A stretch of 64,000 nt of DNA from Bradyrhizobium sp. CB2312 (GTDB taxonomy: Bacteria > Pseudomonadota > Alphaproteobacteria > Rhizobiales > Xanthobacteraceae): positions 7,461,501-7,525,500 of the forward strand of contig NZ_CP121668.1 in assembly GCF_029714425.1 (NCBI RefSeq), written 5' to 3'. Position 1 is the first letter of the stretch. Each line of letters opens with the position of its first letter. A model generated the notes under the pieces. The model was not told where the DNA came from. It saw only the letters and a list, made by a program, of their open reading frames with translations, and searched no databases. Both the position numbers and the translations under genes were made by a program. This document shows positions 34,332 through 48,444 of the stretch, one piece after another.

Positions 34332-34526
34332 TTACGCACTCCGCGTTTGAGGGGTCCGGATCGTAACGGGCGGGATTTCGCCATCAAGCCAATCCTGCTC
34401 GTTGGCGAGCGCCGTCCAGGCGTCCGCCATGCGCGAGTAGCGCTTGTGGGCAGGTAGTCCTTCCGCCCGCTCGGCAAGCTGAAGACAGTTGTCGGCGTTA
34501 TCCCTGAAAATGTCGGACTGTTTCAT
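34332..34526 (-). CDS. small helical protein, 64 residues
   Basis: The translation begins MKQSDIFRDNADNCLQLAER and continues through AEGLPAHKRYSRMADAWTAL to a Pro/Thr-rich end. Two amphipathic helices are likely. It loosely resembles, in length and Ala/Arg/Leu pattern, the small proteins at 48618 and 61198. I see no strong ribosome site, so the start is uncertain. Confidence 0.6.
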   Translation of the reverse strand: MKQSDIFRDNADNCLQLAERAEGLPAHKRYSRMADAWTALANEQDWLDGEIPPVTIRTPQTRSA

Positions 34527-34621
34527 CACAAAGATCTGGGGATGGAACTCCCGGGTCGCAACCGCCCTTACTCGATCGTAACGTCCAGGGAACTTCGCAC
34601 GCCACCAGTTATTGGAGCTGC

Positions 34622-35137
34622 ATGAGGATTCTTGTCGCGATTGTCCTGACCTTCATCAGCACCGCGGCGCTCGCCGACAATACGGGTGAGCGAACCGCCG
34701 GCGACCGCACGCCGACCGCGACCGATGTCATCAGCGGCCTCTACAGCTTCAGCCGTTTCCAGCAGGGCCTTCTGGAGAGCACCGATCTGAAGGGCAACGC
34801 GGAGGTCAAGAACCTCGCCGCCTTGCGCGCCGAAGAGGCGGCCAAGCGCGACAAGGCGCTGAAGCAGATCCAGGAGGCGATCGGTACGGAGCCGCGCGCC
34901 GGCAAGACGACGTCGGTGAGCGCAGGTCTCGTCGAACCCGAGAATTCCGACGGTCCGACTTACGTCAGAAGCTTCTATGCCGCGCAGATTCCCGAGTATG
35001 AATCCGCCATCAGCCTGCTCGAGCACTATCTGAAGGGACCGGACAATGCGGGACTAGCCGCCTTCGCGCGCGAGCAGCTCCCGAGGCTGCGCGCGCAGCA
35101 GGTCAGGGACGCCGAGCGCACCATGGCGGACAAGTAG
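34622..35137 (+). CDS. exported four-helix protein, DUF4142-like
   Basis: 171 residues. The signal peptide MRILVAIVLTFISTAALA precedes an Ala/Lys/Glu-rich helical domain (YSFSRFQQGLLESTDLKGNA, YAAQIPEYESAISLLEHYLK, AGLAAFAREQLPRLRAQQV). The helix pattern resembles the DUF4142 protein at 29836, but with fewer of its conserved histidines. A TGGAG ribosome site is present. Function unknown. Confidence 0.72.
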   Translation: MRILVAIVLTFISTAALADNTGERTAGDRTPTATDVISGLYSFSRFQQGLLESTDLKGNAEVKNLAALRAEEAAKRDKALKQIQEAIGTEPRAGKTTSVSAGLVEPENSDGPTYVRSFYAAQIPEYESAISLLEHYLKGPDNAGLAAFAREQLPRLRAQQVRDAERTMADK

Positions 35138-35143
35138 CCGCTC

Positions 35144-35437
35144 CTACTTGTCGTTCGGATGATGTTGCTGGCTTTCCGGCCGCACGGTGCGGTCGCTGTC
35201 CGGCATCCTGTCCCGGCCCGCATCGCCATTGTCATCCTTGCCGCCCGAGGTCGAGGTGCCGCTGCCGCTCGGGTTCGACCTGGTCGACAGACCTGTGGTT
35301 GACGTGTCCGCATGCGGGGTGGCGGAGCTGGCGGCAGGATCGCCGGTCTCGGCCCCCCGCCCGCTGGGCGTACCCTGGGCAAACGCCGATCCGGCGGCGA
35401 ACGATAGAACGATGATCGCGGCAATTCCTGCTCTCAT
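35144..35437 (-). CDS. small exported Ser/Gly/Thr-rich protein
   Basis: 97 residues. The signal peptide MRAGIAAIIVLSFAAGSAFA precedes a mature part of low complexity (SSATPHADTSTTGLSTRSNP, then SGSGTSTSGGKDDNGDAGRD). A GAGGGAGAG ribosome site and an EcfG-type promoter lie upstream. The plan matches the protein at 44217, so both may be periplasmic hydrophilins. Function unknown. Confidence 0.75.
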   Translation of the reverse strand: MRAGIAAIIVLSFAAGSAFAQGTPSGRGAETGDPAASSATPHADTSTTGLSTRSNPSGSGTSTSGGKDDNGDAGRDRMPDSDRTVRPESQQHHPNDK

Positions 35438-35462
35438 ATGCTCTCTCCCTCTCTGTCGGGCT

Positions 35463-35487
35463 AACCGCAGGATCGACGCTCCGTTCC
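35463..35487 (-). promoter_or_regulatory. EcfG-type promoter for the Ser/Gly-rich exported protein
   Basis: On the minus strand GGAAC (35487-35483), 16 bases, GGTT (35466-35463), 26 bp before the ATG. Confidence 0.7.
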
Positions 35488-35545
35488 GAGGCATTGCCGG
35501 TGTTGGAGGCGCACCCGCCTATGGCAATTTATTCCGAAGCCGCGT

Positions 35546-35570
35546 GGAACCAATCCGATTCATCGCGGTT
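35546..35570 (+). promoter_or_regulatory. EcfG-type promoter upstream of the giant hybrid kinase
   Basis: GGAAC (35546-35550), 16 bases, GGTT (35567-35570). It lies 137 bp before the kinase ATG, leaving a leader of about 130 bases. Confidence 0.65.
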
Positions 35571-35707
35571 AAATCGGCCGGGCTGAGCAAAGCAGGTTCC
35601 ATTTCCCGGCGTCGCAACCTTGGCGCTTGATTTCGAATTTGGCTGACGCTCTATTTTGACCAAACGCGTCGTGCCAGGATTCGGCCGATGCTTGCGGGGG
35701 AATCAGT

Positions 35708-42001
<6,294 letters not shown>

Positions 42002-42014
42002 GCTGGATCCGCGA

Positions 42015-43505
42015 ATGGACCACGAAAAGGTCAACATCCTCCTCGTCGACGACCAGCCGGCCAAGCTGCTCGCCTACGAGGTGATCTTGAAGGATCTCGG
42101 CGAGAACCTCGTGATCGCTTCGTCCGGCCGCGAGGCGCTGGAGGTGCTGCTCAAGACCGAGATCGCGGTGATCCTGGTCGACGTCTGCATGCCCGAGCTC
42201 GACGGTTTCGAGCTCGCCGCGATGATCCGCGAGCATCCACGCTTCCAGAAGACCGCGATGATCTTCATCTCGGCGATCCAGGTCAGCGACATCGACCGGC
42301 TGCGTGGCTACGAGATGGGCGCGGTCGACTACGTCCCCGTGCCTGTCGTGCCCGAGGTGCTGCGCGCGAAGGTCAAGGTATTTGCAGAGCTCTATCGCAA
42401 GACGCGGGAGCTCGAGCGGCTGAACCAGGACCTCGAGGACCGCGTCCGCGCCCGTACCGCGGAACTGGAGAACTCCACCGCGAAGCTGCGCGAGAGCGAA
42501 GAGCGGCGCAGCATGGCGATTGCCGCCGGCAAGATGGGCTCCTGGGACTGGGACTGGGTCACCGGCGACTGGATGTGGGACGAGGGCCAGTACCGCATCT
42601 TCGGCGTGAGCCCCGAGAGTTTCGACGTCAACCCCGCCAACGTTCAGGCCCTGTTGCATCCCGACGACGTCGATCAGCTGCGCAATGCCGTCGCCGAATT
42701 CAACAAAGGCACGCGCGCTTACGAGACGGAGTTCCGGATCGTGCGGCCCGACGGCGAAGTGCGCTGGTGCGTCGGCACGGCCGCCGCGACGGCGGACAAT
42801 AGCGGCCGCGTCGTGCGCGTGAGCGGTGTCACGGTTGATATCACCGAACGCAAGCGGGCCGAGGAGCGGCAGAATCTGCTGGCGCGGGAGGTCGATCATC
42901 GCGCCAAGAATGCGCTGGCGCTGGCGCAATCGATCGTGCGTCTGACCCGCGCCGATGAGGTCAAGGCCTATGTCAACGCCGTCGAGGGCCGCATCAACGC
43001 GCTGGCGCGCGTGCATACGATCCTGTCGCTGTCGAGCTGGCAGGGCGCCGAGCTCTCCAGGCTGATCGACGAAGAGCTAGCGCCCTACTCGCTCGGCGGC
43101 CAGATCAAGCTCGCAGGTCCCGAAGTTCAGTTGCTGCCGGCCACCGCCCAGACGCTCGCGCTGGCGCTGCACGAGCTTTTCACCAATTCGGCAAAGTATG
43201 GCGCGCTCTCGACGCGATCGGGGCGGCTCATGATCGGCTGGCAGGTCGACGACGACCTGCTCAAGCTGACCTGGGAGGAATCCGGCGGCCCGCTGGTCAG
43301 GACGCCGAAATCGCGCGGCTTCGGCACGCGGAGCCTGCTTGCCAGCGTCGAGTCCCAGCTCGGCGGACAGGCGCAATTCGATTGGCGGGCCGAGGGCCTG
43401 TTGTGCCGCCTGGACGTGCCGCTGACACGCAAGTCAGCAGCAACGACGACACCCGGCAAGTTCGAGGCGCCCAGCTCCGTCGAATTGCAGCGCGCATCCG
43501 GTTAG
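42015..43505 (+). CDS. response regulator-PAS-HWE histidine kinase
   Basis: 496 residues. A receiver domain (acceptor Asp56 in ILVDVCMPELDG) is followed by a short coiled coil, then a PAS/PAC domain (about 165-280: GKMGSWDWDWVTGDW, EFRIVRPDGEVRWCV, VTVDITERKRAEE). The kinase core is of the HWE type: REVDHRAKNALAL (His295), HELFTNSAKYGALS and LTWEESGG. HWE and HisKA_2 kinases are the class that often phosphorylates PhyR in the alphaproteobacterial general stress response. It lies 13 bp after the giant kinase and is probably in the same transcript. Its receiver may be a phosphotransfer target of that kinase, which is inference. Confidence 0.9.
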   Translation: MDHEKVNILLVDDQPAKLLAYEVILKDLGENLVIASSGREALEVLLKTEIAVILVDVCMPELDGFELAAMIREHPRFQKTAMIFISAIQVSDIDRLRGYEMGAVDYVPVPVVPEVLRAKVKVFAELYRKTRELERLNQDLEDRVRARTAELENSTAKLRESEERRSMAIAAGKMGSWDWDWVTGDWMWDEGQYRIFGVSPESFDVNPANVQALLHPDDVDQLRNAVAEFNKGTRAYETEFRIVRPDGEVRWCVGTAAATADNSGRVVRVSGVTVDITERKRAEERQNLLAREVDHRAKNALALAQSIVRLTRADEVKAYVNAVEGRINALARVHTILSLSSWQGAELSRLIDEELAPYSLGGQIKLAGPEVQLLPATAQTLALALHELFTNSAKYGALSTRSGRLMIGWQVDDDLLKLTWEESGGPLVRTPKSRGFGTRSLLASVESQLGGQAQFDWRAEGLLCRLDVPLTRKSAATTTPGKFEAPSSVELQRASG

Positions 43506-43723
43506 CCTGACGCCGCGCTGGTCCTGCGCTGCGCCGTCCGCGGTTCGCGCGCGACGCGCCCCTCGAGCCAGGCTTCCGTTCGGGCGAGATCGCGTAGCGC
43601 CTTCGCATAGCGGCGGGCCGCGCTTCGCTCCGCGCCGCGCGGCAGCTTGCGTGCTTTGCGCAGGATGTCCGCAGCGGCATTGCGATAAGCCAGCGAGCGG
43701 TAAAGAAAAACTACCTTACCCAT
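43502..43723 (-). CDS. small basic helical protein, 73 residues
   Basis: The translation begins MGKVVFLYRSLAYRNAAADI, then LRKARKLPRGAERSAARRYA and LARTEAWLEGRVARE. It is strongly basic and Ala/Arg-rich. Its stop codon overlaps that of the convergent HWE kinase gene by 4 bases. I recognise no family; DNA or RNA contact would be a guess. Confidence 0.62.
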   Translation of the reverse strand: MGKVVFLYRSLAYRNAAADILRKARKLPRGAERSAARRYAKALRDLARTEAWLEGRVAREPRTAQRRTSAASG

Positions 43724-43864
43724 ATCGAATGTTCCCGTGTTGCTGGCCCATATCCTCGCAAGCCCGGCATGAACGTCGGATGAAGCGCGCGACGAAATTC
43801 CTTGATCCGGAGGGAACCAACGAACGTGTCGCGCATTTGTCTGCTGGATTCGGGACGCGGTTCC

Positions 43865-44122
43865 ATGCGCACGAAAAAGTCGTCGGATCTGATTTCTCCT
43901 ACTGGCCTCATCAAGCTGATGACGCATGCGATGATGGGCGCAGCCCTCGGCCTCGCCTTCAGCCTTGCGCTCATCCTGTCCAATCCAGCCGTCGCCAACC
44001 TCGTGAATGACGGCGGACGTCAGGCGGTTCTCGTCTTCACCCTCACGCTCGTGACGACCTTCGCGATCGGCGCGACGCTCACCGGCGTCGTGTTCATCCT
44101 CGCGGAGGACAAGCAATCTTGA
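43865..44122 (+). CDS. small membrane protein with two helices
   Basis: 85 residues. After a short basic N terminus (MRTKKSSDLISPTGLIKLMT), the helices MMGAALGLAFSLALILS and LVFTLTLVTTFAIGATLTGVVFILA are separated by a 15-residue loop. A start further upstream (GTG at 43826 behind GGAGGG) is possible but the spacing is long. Function unknown. Confidence 0.65.
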   Translation: MRTKKSSDLISPTGLIKLMTHAMMGAALGLAFSLALILSNPAVANLVNDGGRQAVLVFTLTLVTTFAIGATLTGVVFILAEDKQS

Positions 44123-44153
44123 AGTTTGCCTGACACCTGGGAAATCTTTGTTG

Positions 44154-44178
44154 GGAACTCCTGCGGCCAACGGCGGTT
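44154..44178 (+). promoter_or_regulatory. EcfG-type promoter for the exported 79-residue protein
   Basis: GGAAC (44154-44158), 16 bases, GGTT (44175-44178), 38 bp before the ATG. Confidence 0.72.
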
Positions 44179-44216
44179 GGCAGCCTGCGTCATTTTAACC
44201 CAGGGAGTTCCCCCGC

Positions 44217-44456
44217 ATGAAGACAACCAAGCTCGCTCTCGCCGTGATGCTGGCAACCGGCCTTGCAGCCGCCCCGTTCGCCGCGCAGGCCAAGTCGCAC
44301 AAGGCCAAGCATGGATCCTCGATGTCATCGTCGCAGACCACCGGCGCGAACACCAAGCCCTCGAAAGGCCCCGACGCCTCCGGCCAGGGCGGTTCTGGCC
44401 CGGGCTCCGATCAGGGCGGCACGATGACGAACAGCAAGGGCGGCATGAGCAAGTAA
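44217..44456 (+). CDS. small exported Ser/Gly/Lys-rich protein
   Basis: 79 residues. The signal peptide MKTTKLALAVMLATGLAAAP is cleaved near AQA, followed by a low-complexity mature chain (SKGPDASGQGGSGPGSDQGG). It is similar in plan to the protein at 35144. Its own EcfG-type promoter and a strong terminator make it a monocistronic stress gene. Function unknown. Confidence 0.78.
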   Translation: MKTTKLALAVMLATGLAAAPFAAQAKSHKAKHGSSMSSSQTTGANTKPSKGPDASGQGGSGPGSDQGGTMTNSKGGMSK

Positions 44457-44485
44457 GCTCACATAGCTTCGGCCGCATCTCAAAC

Positions 44486-44513
44486 AAAAGCCCCGCGGCA
44501 ATGCGGGGCTTTT
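44486..44513 (+). terminator. rho-independent terminator of the exported 79-residue protein gene
   Basis: AAAAGCCCCGC and GCGGGGCTTTT form a perfect 11-bp stem with a 6-base loop, 29 bp after the stop. Confidence 0.9.
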
Positions 44514-44535
44514 CGTCGAAAAAGTGCAGCAAAAG

Positions 44536-44868
44536 TCACGCAGCGCTGCGCTGGACGTGACGGCCTTCCTTCACCTCTTCGATGATCTTGGCGCTGAAGG
44601 CGTCGAGGTCGCCGGGGTTGCGCGAGGTGATGACGCCCTGGTCGACGACGACTTGTGAGTCTTCCCATGTCGCGCCGGCGTTGATGACGTCGGTCTTGAT
44701 CGACTTGTATGACGTCATCTTGCGACCCTTGGCGATGCCGGTCTCGATCAGGAGCCAGGGCGCGTGGCAAATGGCGGCGACGATCTTCTTGGCGTTGAAG
44801 ATCTCCTTGATGAAGGACAGCGCCTTCGGCTCGACACGCAAGAGGTGTGCGGCTTCGCGCAGCGGCAT
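44536..44868 (-). pseudogene. 5'-truncated DJ-1/PfpI-family glutamine amidotransferase-like gene
   Basis: The readable part gives about 110 residues matching the C-terminal two thirds of PfpI/YhbO proteins: RVEPKALSFIKEIFNAKKIV, AAICHAPWLLIETGI with the nucleophile Cys, GRKMTSYKSIKTDVINAGAT and DQGVITSRNPGDLDAF. Normal members are about 180-190 residues, and the missing N-terminal part contains the Glu that activates the Cys. No ribosome site is visible before the ATG at 44866-44868. A separate small gene begins just upstream, so I read this as a decayed gene rather than a short functional form. Confidence 0.7.
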
Positions 44869-44896
44869 GATGGCGGTCAAATCACCACGCCGAGCG

Positions 44897-45097
44897 CTAG
44901 CGCCACATCGTCGGTGCGCGGACCAGAGCATCTCGCGCAGCCTGTTTTAGATCCTCGATCGAGCGGCGACCTGTTTGCGCGGCCTCACGCAGCCGCGTGG
45001 CGACACGGTCGCGCGTCGCGAGTTCGGAGAGAGGAAGCCCGGCGCAGACGTCGTCCAGCACGGCCTGTATCAAAGCGGCCATTTCGGCATCGTGCAT
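44897..45097 (-). CDS. small acidic/basic helical protein, 66 residues
   Basis: The translation begins MHDAEMAALIQAVLDDVCAG and continues LPLSELATRDRVATRLREAA, ending near APTMWR. It is all helical in appearance. A TGGAG ribosome site lies before the ATG. It lies immediately 5' of the truncated PfpI gene on the same strand. Family unknown. Confidence 0.62.
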   Translation of the reverse strand: MHDAEMAALIQAVLDDVCAGLPLSELATRDRVATRLREAAQTGRRSIEDLKQAARDALVRAPTMWR

Positions 45098-45158
45098 CGG
45101 CGAGCTCCAGCGTGTTCGCGTAGCGCGCTCGCTTTAGCTGCGTCGGATGTCAGGGATG

Positions 45159-45341
45159 TTAAAGGCGCCCCGGAGCGTTGGCTTTCACGAGCTGCTCGAG
45201 CTGCGCTCGCTTGCGTGCAATCAGGAGCTGGGCCGCAGCATCATCGAGCCCCTCGCGCTGCAATTGCCGGATCGCGGAGCCGAGCTCGAGGATTTCGGCG
45301 CGCAGTCTTAGAGTCCGGTACGTGTCCGGGTCTTCCTCCAC
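45159..45341 (-). CDS. small helical protein, 60 residues
   Basis: It begins at a GTG (45339-45341) behind GGAGG with good spacing. The sequence EILELGSAIRQLQREGLDDA and AAQLLIARKRAQLEQLVKAN predicts two amphipathic helices, possibly a coiled coil. It is 18 bp after the next gene on the same strand, so the two may be co-transcribed from the LexA-boxed promoter. Function unknown. Confidence 0.62.
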   Translation of the reverse strand: MEEDPDTYRTLRLRAEILELGSAIRQLQREGLDDAAAQLLIARKRAQLEQLVKANAPGRL

Positions 45342-45359
45342 CGCGCGCCTCCGGAACTA

Positions 45360-45635
45360 TCAGCGGCGCGCGATGGCGCGCACCGGATTGACGGCTGTCT
45401 TCACGGGACGAAGGCGCACCCGGTCGCGGACATCAGGCAGGACGTCGCCACCGCCGGCGGCTTTCCATTCGCCGATCAGCAGATTGATCCTCCGGCGCAG
45501 ATCCATCTGCGCCAGGGCCTTTTCGGTGCAGTCGCGATCGCGATTGACGAGGTCGCGGACCGACGCCTCGATATCGGCCATCTCTAGCCTCAAGGCACTG
45601 ATTTTACGTCGAATTTCATTAATTCTGTTGTCCAT
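45360..45635 (-). CDS. coiled-coil protein behind a LexA box, 91 residues
   Basis: The translation begins MDNRINEIRRKISALRLEMA and has heptad spacing through DIEASVRDLVNRDRDCTEKA and LRRRINLLIGEWKAA, so it is probably a dimeric coiled coil. A minus-strand promoter TTGACT-N17-TCTAAC ends five bases before the ATG, which would give a leaderless or nearly leaderless mRNA. The LexA-type box at 45645 lies inside that promoter. Family unknown. Confidence 0.7.
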   Translation of the reverse strand: MDNRINEIRRKISALRLEMADIEASVRDLVNRDRDCTEKALAQMDLRRRINLLIGEWKAAGGGDVLPDVRDRVRLRPVKTAVNPVRAIARR

Positions 45636-45638
45636 GGC

Positions 45639-45666
45639 TTGTTAGAACAAAATAAGAACATATAGT
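45639..45666. promoter_or_regulatory. divergent promoter with alphaproteobacterial LexA box (GAAC-N7-GAAC)
   Basis: GAAC at 45645-45648 and GAAC at 45656-45659 are separated by AAAATAA, matching the direct-repeat SOS box of alphaproteobacterial LexA. It sits exactly in the spacer of a plus-strand promoter TTGTTA (45639-45644)-N16-TATAGT (45661-45666). It also sits inside the minus-strand promoter of the coiled-coil gene. Binding would block both directions. Confidence 0.7.
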
Positions 45667-45696
45667 CAAGTCACGATTTCAGGACGGAGCAGTGAC

Positions 45697-45891
45697 ATGC
45701 AGGTTCAGGGTAAATACGACGCCAAGGCTTTTCTCATGGAGCAGATGACCCGCGCGCAAGGTTTGAGGTTGAAGCGACTCAGCGAGGAGACCTACCAGCC
45801 GGCACAATACGATCGGGATCTGTCCTCCGCTGAAGCTGCGCGGCGCATCCGCGCGCTCGAAGCGGAGATCGAGCTCGCGAATTCTTTCTAG
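45697..45891 (+). CDS. DUF3072-like small protein behind a LexA box
   Basis: 64 residues: MQVQGKYDAKAFLMEQMTRA, then QGLRLKRLSEETYQPAQYDR and LSSAEAARRIRALEAEIEL. The MTRAQ-L-LSEE-AEA-RI-L pattern resembles DUF3072, a short helix-hairpin type domain of unknown role. Its promoter contains the LexA-type box, so induction by DNA damage is predicted. A GGACGGAG ribosome site lies before the ATG. Confidence 0.7.
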   Translation: MQVQGKYDAKAFLMEQMTRAQGLRLKRLSEETYQPAQYDRDLSSAEAARRIRALEAEIELANSF

Positions 45892-45917
45892 GCAGGCGGA
45901 ACGCTCCGCACGGTCAG

Positions 45918-45942
45918 GGAACCTTGCTTGTGTCCAATGGTT
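45918..45942 (+). promoter_or_regulatory. EcfG-type promoter for the DUF6496 gene
   Basis: GGAAC (45918-45922), 16 bases, GGTT (45939-45942), 25 bp before the ATG. Confidence 0.72.
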
Positions 45943-45967
45943 TTTCCCCGGCCAAGGGAGAAAATGC

Positions 45968-46252
45968 ATGGCACGCAAGGCAAAGAAACGCCGCTACTCG
46001 CGCAGCTCCGGCAGCGACGTCGAAAGCGAGATGCGGCGCTACAAGAAGGGCACCGCGAAGAGCGGACGTGGCGGACGTGGCGGACGCGTGAAGAGCCGCA
46101 AGCAGGCGATCGCGATCGGACTGTCGAAGGCGCGCAAGAAGGGCAAGAAAGTCCCGAAGAAGGCGTCGAAGCGCAAGACGTCCAAGAAAAAGACGTCCAA
46201 GAAGTCATCCAGGAAATCATCCAAGAGGTCGTCGAAGCGCAAATCCTCCTAG
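45968..46252 (+). CDS. DUF6496 histone-H1-like basic protein
   Basis: 94 residues. The conserved part is VESEMRRYKKGTAKSGRGG followed by VKSRKQAIAIGLSKARKKGK. The tail is a run of Lys/Ser repeats (KRKTSKKKTSKKSSRKSSKR) like the C terminus of histone H1 and bacterial H1-like proteins. Non-specific nucleic-acid binding is likely, and protection of DNA under stress would agree with its EcfG-type promoter; that role is inference. AGGGAG precedes the ATG. Confidence 0.85.
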   Translation: MARKAKKRRYSRSSGSDVESEMRRYKKGTAKSGRGGRGGRVKSRKQAIAIGLSKARKKGKKVPKKASKRKTSKKKTSKKSSRKSSKRSSKRKSS

Positions 46253-46270
46253 CGCTCGCGGCGGTGCGTG

Positions 46271-46633
46271 TCAGATCATGCTGCCCGGCATGAAGCAGCG
46301 GATCGAAATCCCGAACGCCGTCTTCACCGGCCACACCATGGTGCGGCCGGCCCGGTTCGGCTCGGTAATAACGGCTTCATCCGGCACCTCGACCCATTGC
46401 CCGTCGAGCCGCACCCGATAATGCCCGTTGTGCGACTCCCAGTCGGGATCGGCAACGGCAAAACCATCCGCATCCGAACAGCACGGGCCAAGATGGCTGC
46501 GCAGGCTGTCGAACCATGGCTTGAGCGGGGAGTCGGCGTAACGGCCGTCATCACGCCCGAGGGCGTTTCCGCTCCACAGCACCAATGGCGCCACAAGCAA
46601 CGCACGCCTCAGCGAGAGCTTCAATCGATCCAT
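46271..46633 (-). CDS. hypothetical exported protein with paired cysteines
   Basis: 120 residues. The signal peptide (LRRALLVAPLVLWSGNALG) is followed by YADSPLKPWFDSLRSHLGPC and CSDADGFAVADPDWESH, with adjacent Cys-Cys and a late Cys in ISIRCFMPGSMI. The WVEVPDEAVI and GRTMVWPV segments are beta-like. The pattern recurs in Bradyrhizobium proteins I cannot name. It is convergent with the DUF6496 gene. Confidence 0.7.
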   Translation of the reverse strand: MDRLKLSLRRALLVAPLVLWSGNALGRDDGRYADSPLKPWFDSLRSHLGPCCSDADGFAVADPDWESHNGHYRVRLDGQWVEVPDEAVITEPNRAGRTMVWPVKTAFGISIRCFMPGSMI

Positions 46634-46855
46634 GTTCGGCACCGATCAAATGCGAACCACCGACCGGTTCCAAAAAGCGGCGGCAGTTCGAAGGTCCACG
46701 CTTGCAACCGTCTCGGCGGCTCCGTTGCCGCCAGTCAGATATACGACTCGGAACAGTGATCAGCGAACACGGCTTTTTCGGACGAACCGCGTCATCGTCC
46801 CTGCCGTTAACGAGAATGTTATCGGATATCCCGGGTACTTCTCAAGGCGAACAGA

Positions 46856-46880
46856 AAAGGCGGCCCCAAGGGCCGCCTTT
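46856..46880 (-). terminator. terminator of the degP gene
   Basis: AAAGGCGGCCC and GGGCCGCCTTT form a perfect 11-bp stem with a 3-base loop. Read on the minus strand it ends in TTTTCTG, 26 bp after the protease stop. Confidence 0.85.
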
Positions 46881-46905
46881 GGATTTGGTCCGGTCGACGT
46901 TCGCC

Positions 46906-48438
46906 TTACGCGAGCGGCACCGCGACGAACCGGGTCGCCTCCGCGCTCTTGACCTGCAACAGCACGCTGCGCTTGCCGGACGACTTGGCCTGCGCCAGCT
47001 CCGAGCGGACGTCGCCGACATTGGCAACGGCCTTGCCGCCGACATTGAGGATGACGTCGCCGGTCTGGATGCCGCGCTGTGCCGCCGGCCCTTGCGGATC
47101 GACCTCGGTGACGACGACGCCCTTCTGGCCGGCGCCCTGCACCTCGCCGGCCGGAGCCAGGCTCAGCCCGAGGCGCGGCGTGCCGGCATCCGGCTGCACC
47201 TTGCCCTCGCCGGTCTTGCCTTGGGCCTGCCGCTCGTTCGGCAGCTCGCCGAGCGCGAGCGTCACCGTCTTGGCTGCGCCCTTGTGCAAGACGTCGAGCT
47301 TCACCGAAGTCCCGGGCGCCAGCGTAGCGATGGTGCGGGCGAGATCGCGGGAGTCCTTGATTGCGGTGCCGTTGACGGCGGTGATGACGTCGCCGGCCTC
47401 GATGCCGGCCTTCGCCGCCGGGCTGCCGTCCTGCGGATTGTCGACGATCGCGCCGCGCGCTTCCTTGAGGCCGAGGCTGTCGGCGATCTCCGACGTCACC
47501 GGCTGCACCTGCACGCCGAGCCAGCCGCGCGTCACCGCACCCTTGTCCTTGAGCTGCGCGACGACGAGCTTCGCGGTCGAGGCCGGAATGTCGAAGCCGA
47601 TGCCGACTGAGCCGCCGGAGGGCGAGAAGATGGCGGTGTTCACGCCGATCACGTTGCCGCTCATGTCGAAGGCCGGACCGCCGGAATTGCCCTTGTTGAT
47701 GGGCGCGTCGATCTGGATGAAGTCGTCATAGGGTCCGTTGCCGATGTCGCGGCCGCTGGCCGAGACGATGCCGGCCGTGACGGTGCCGCCGAGGCCGAAG
47801 GGATTGCCGACAGCGACCACCCAGTCGCCGATACGCGGCTTCTGGTCGGAGAACTTGACGAACGGGAAGTCCTTCTTGCCGTCGACCTTGATCAGCGCAA
47901 GATCGGTCTTCGGATCGGTGCCGACCACCTTCGCGGTGTAGACCGTGCCGTCATCCATCGTCACCTGCACGGACTCGGCATGGTCGACGACGTGGTTGTT
48001 GGTCACGGCATAGCCGTCGGCGGAGATGAAGAAGCCGGAGCCTTCGCCGGTGATGACCTGATGGCGCTGGCGCGGCATGCCGTTCATGCCGGGGCCGCGG
48101 AAACCGAACTGCCGCGAGAACTGGTCGAACGGCGAATCCTCGTCCGAATCCATCCGGTTCTGCTGCATCATCGCGCTCTTGTCGTTGTCCTGGTCGATCT
48201 TGACCCGCACCGAGATGACGGCGGGTTTGACCTTGGCAACGAGATCACCGAAGCCCTGCGGCGTCGCGGCGCCTTCCGCGGCCTGGGCCGGCGCGACGAA
48301 GGAGGTGATGCCGAATTGCGAGGAAGCAGGAGAGGCTGCGAGCACGGCCACGCCGAGCGCGGCCACGGTGCCGAGCAGCGCGAGCCGGCGCGGCTTCAGG
48401 ATCGTGCGGGGGGTGTCGGAATTGACGCGATCGTTCAT
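46906..48438 (-). CDS. degP: Do-family periplasmic serine protease (DegP/HtrA)
   Basis: 510 residues. An N-terminal membrane anchor or signal (RRLALLGTVAALGVAVLAA) is followed by the trypsin-like domain with triad His in TNNHVVDHA, Asp in PKTDLALIKVDG and Ser in INKGNSGGPAFDMSG. Two PDZ domains follow (GWLGVQVQPVTSEIADSLGL and a second ending near the C terminus). It degrades or refolds misfolded envelope proteins. The chosen ATG at 48436-48438 places the anchor near the N terminus; an upstream ATG would fall inside the leader hairpin. That hairpin lies 6 bases before the start. Confidence 0.92.
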   Translation of the reverse strand: MNDRVNSDTPRTILKPRRLALLGTVAALGVAVLAASPASSQFGITSFVAPAQAAEGAATPQGFGDLVAKVKPAVISVRVKIDQDNDKSAMMQQNRMDSDEDSPFDQFSRQFGFRGPGMNGMPRQRHQVITGEGSGFFISADGYAVTNNHVVDHAESVQVTMDDGTVYTAKVVGTDPKTDLALIKVDGKKDFPFVKFSDQKPRIGDWVVAVGNPFGLGGTVTAGIVSASGRDIGNGPYDDFIQIDAPINKGNSGGPAFDMSGNVIGVNTAIFSPSGGSVGIGFDIPASTAKLVVAQLKDKGAVTRGWLGVQVQPVTSEIADSLGLKEARGAIVDNPQDGSPAAKAGIEAGDVITAVNGTAIKDSRDLARTIATLAPGTSVKLDVLHKGAAKTVTLALGELPNERQAQGKTGEGKVQPDAGTPRLGLSLAPAGEVQGAGQKGVVVTEVDPQGPAAQRGIQTGDVILNVGGKAVANVGDVRSELAQAKSSGKRSVLLQVKSAEATRFVAVPLA

Positions 48439-48444
48439 GTCGAA

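Noticed and set aside
34622..34630. GGAAC-N13-AGTT before the gene at 34622 as an EcfG promoter
   Set aside because: The spacing is three bases too short compared with the strict N16 of the other sites.
43802..43864. Longer N terminus (TTG at 43802) for the small membrane protein
   Set aside because: No suitable ribosome site for the TTG; the added residues have no features.
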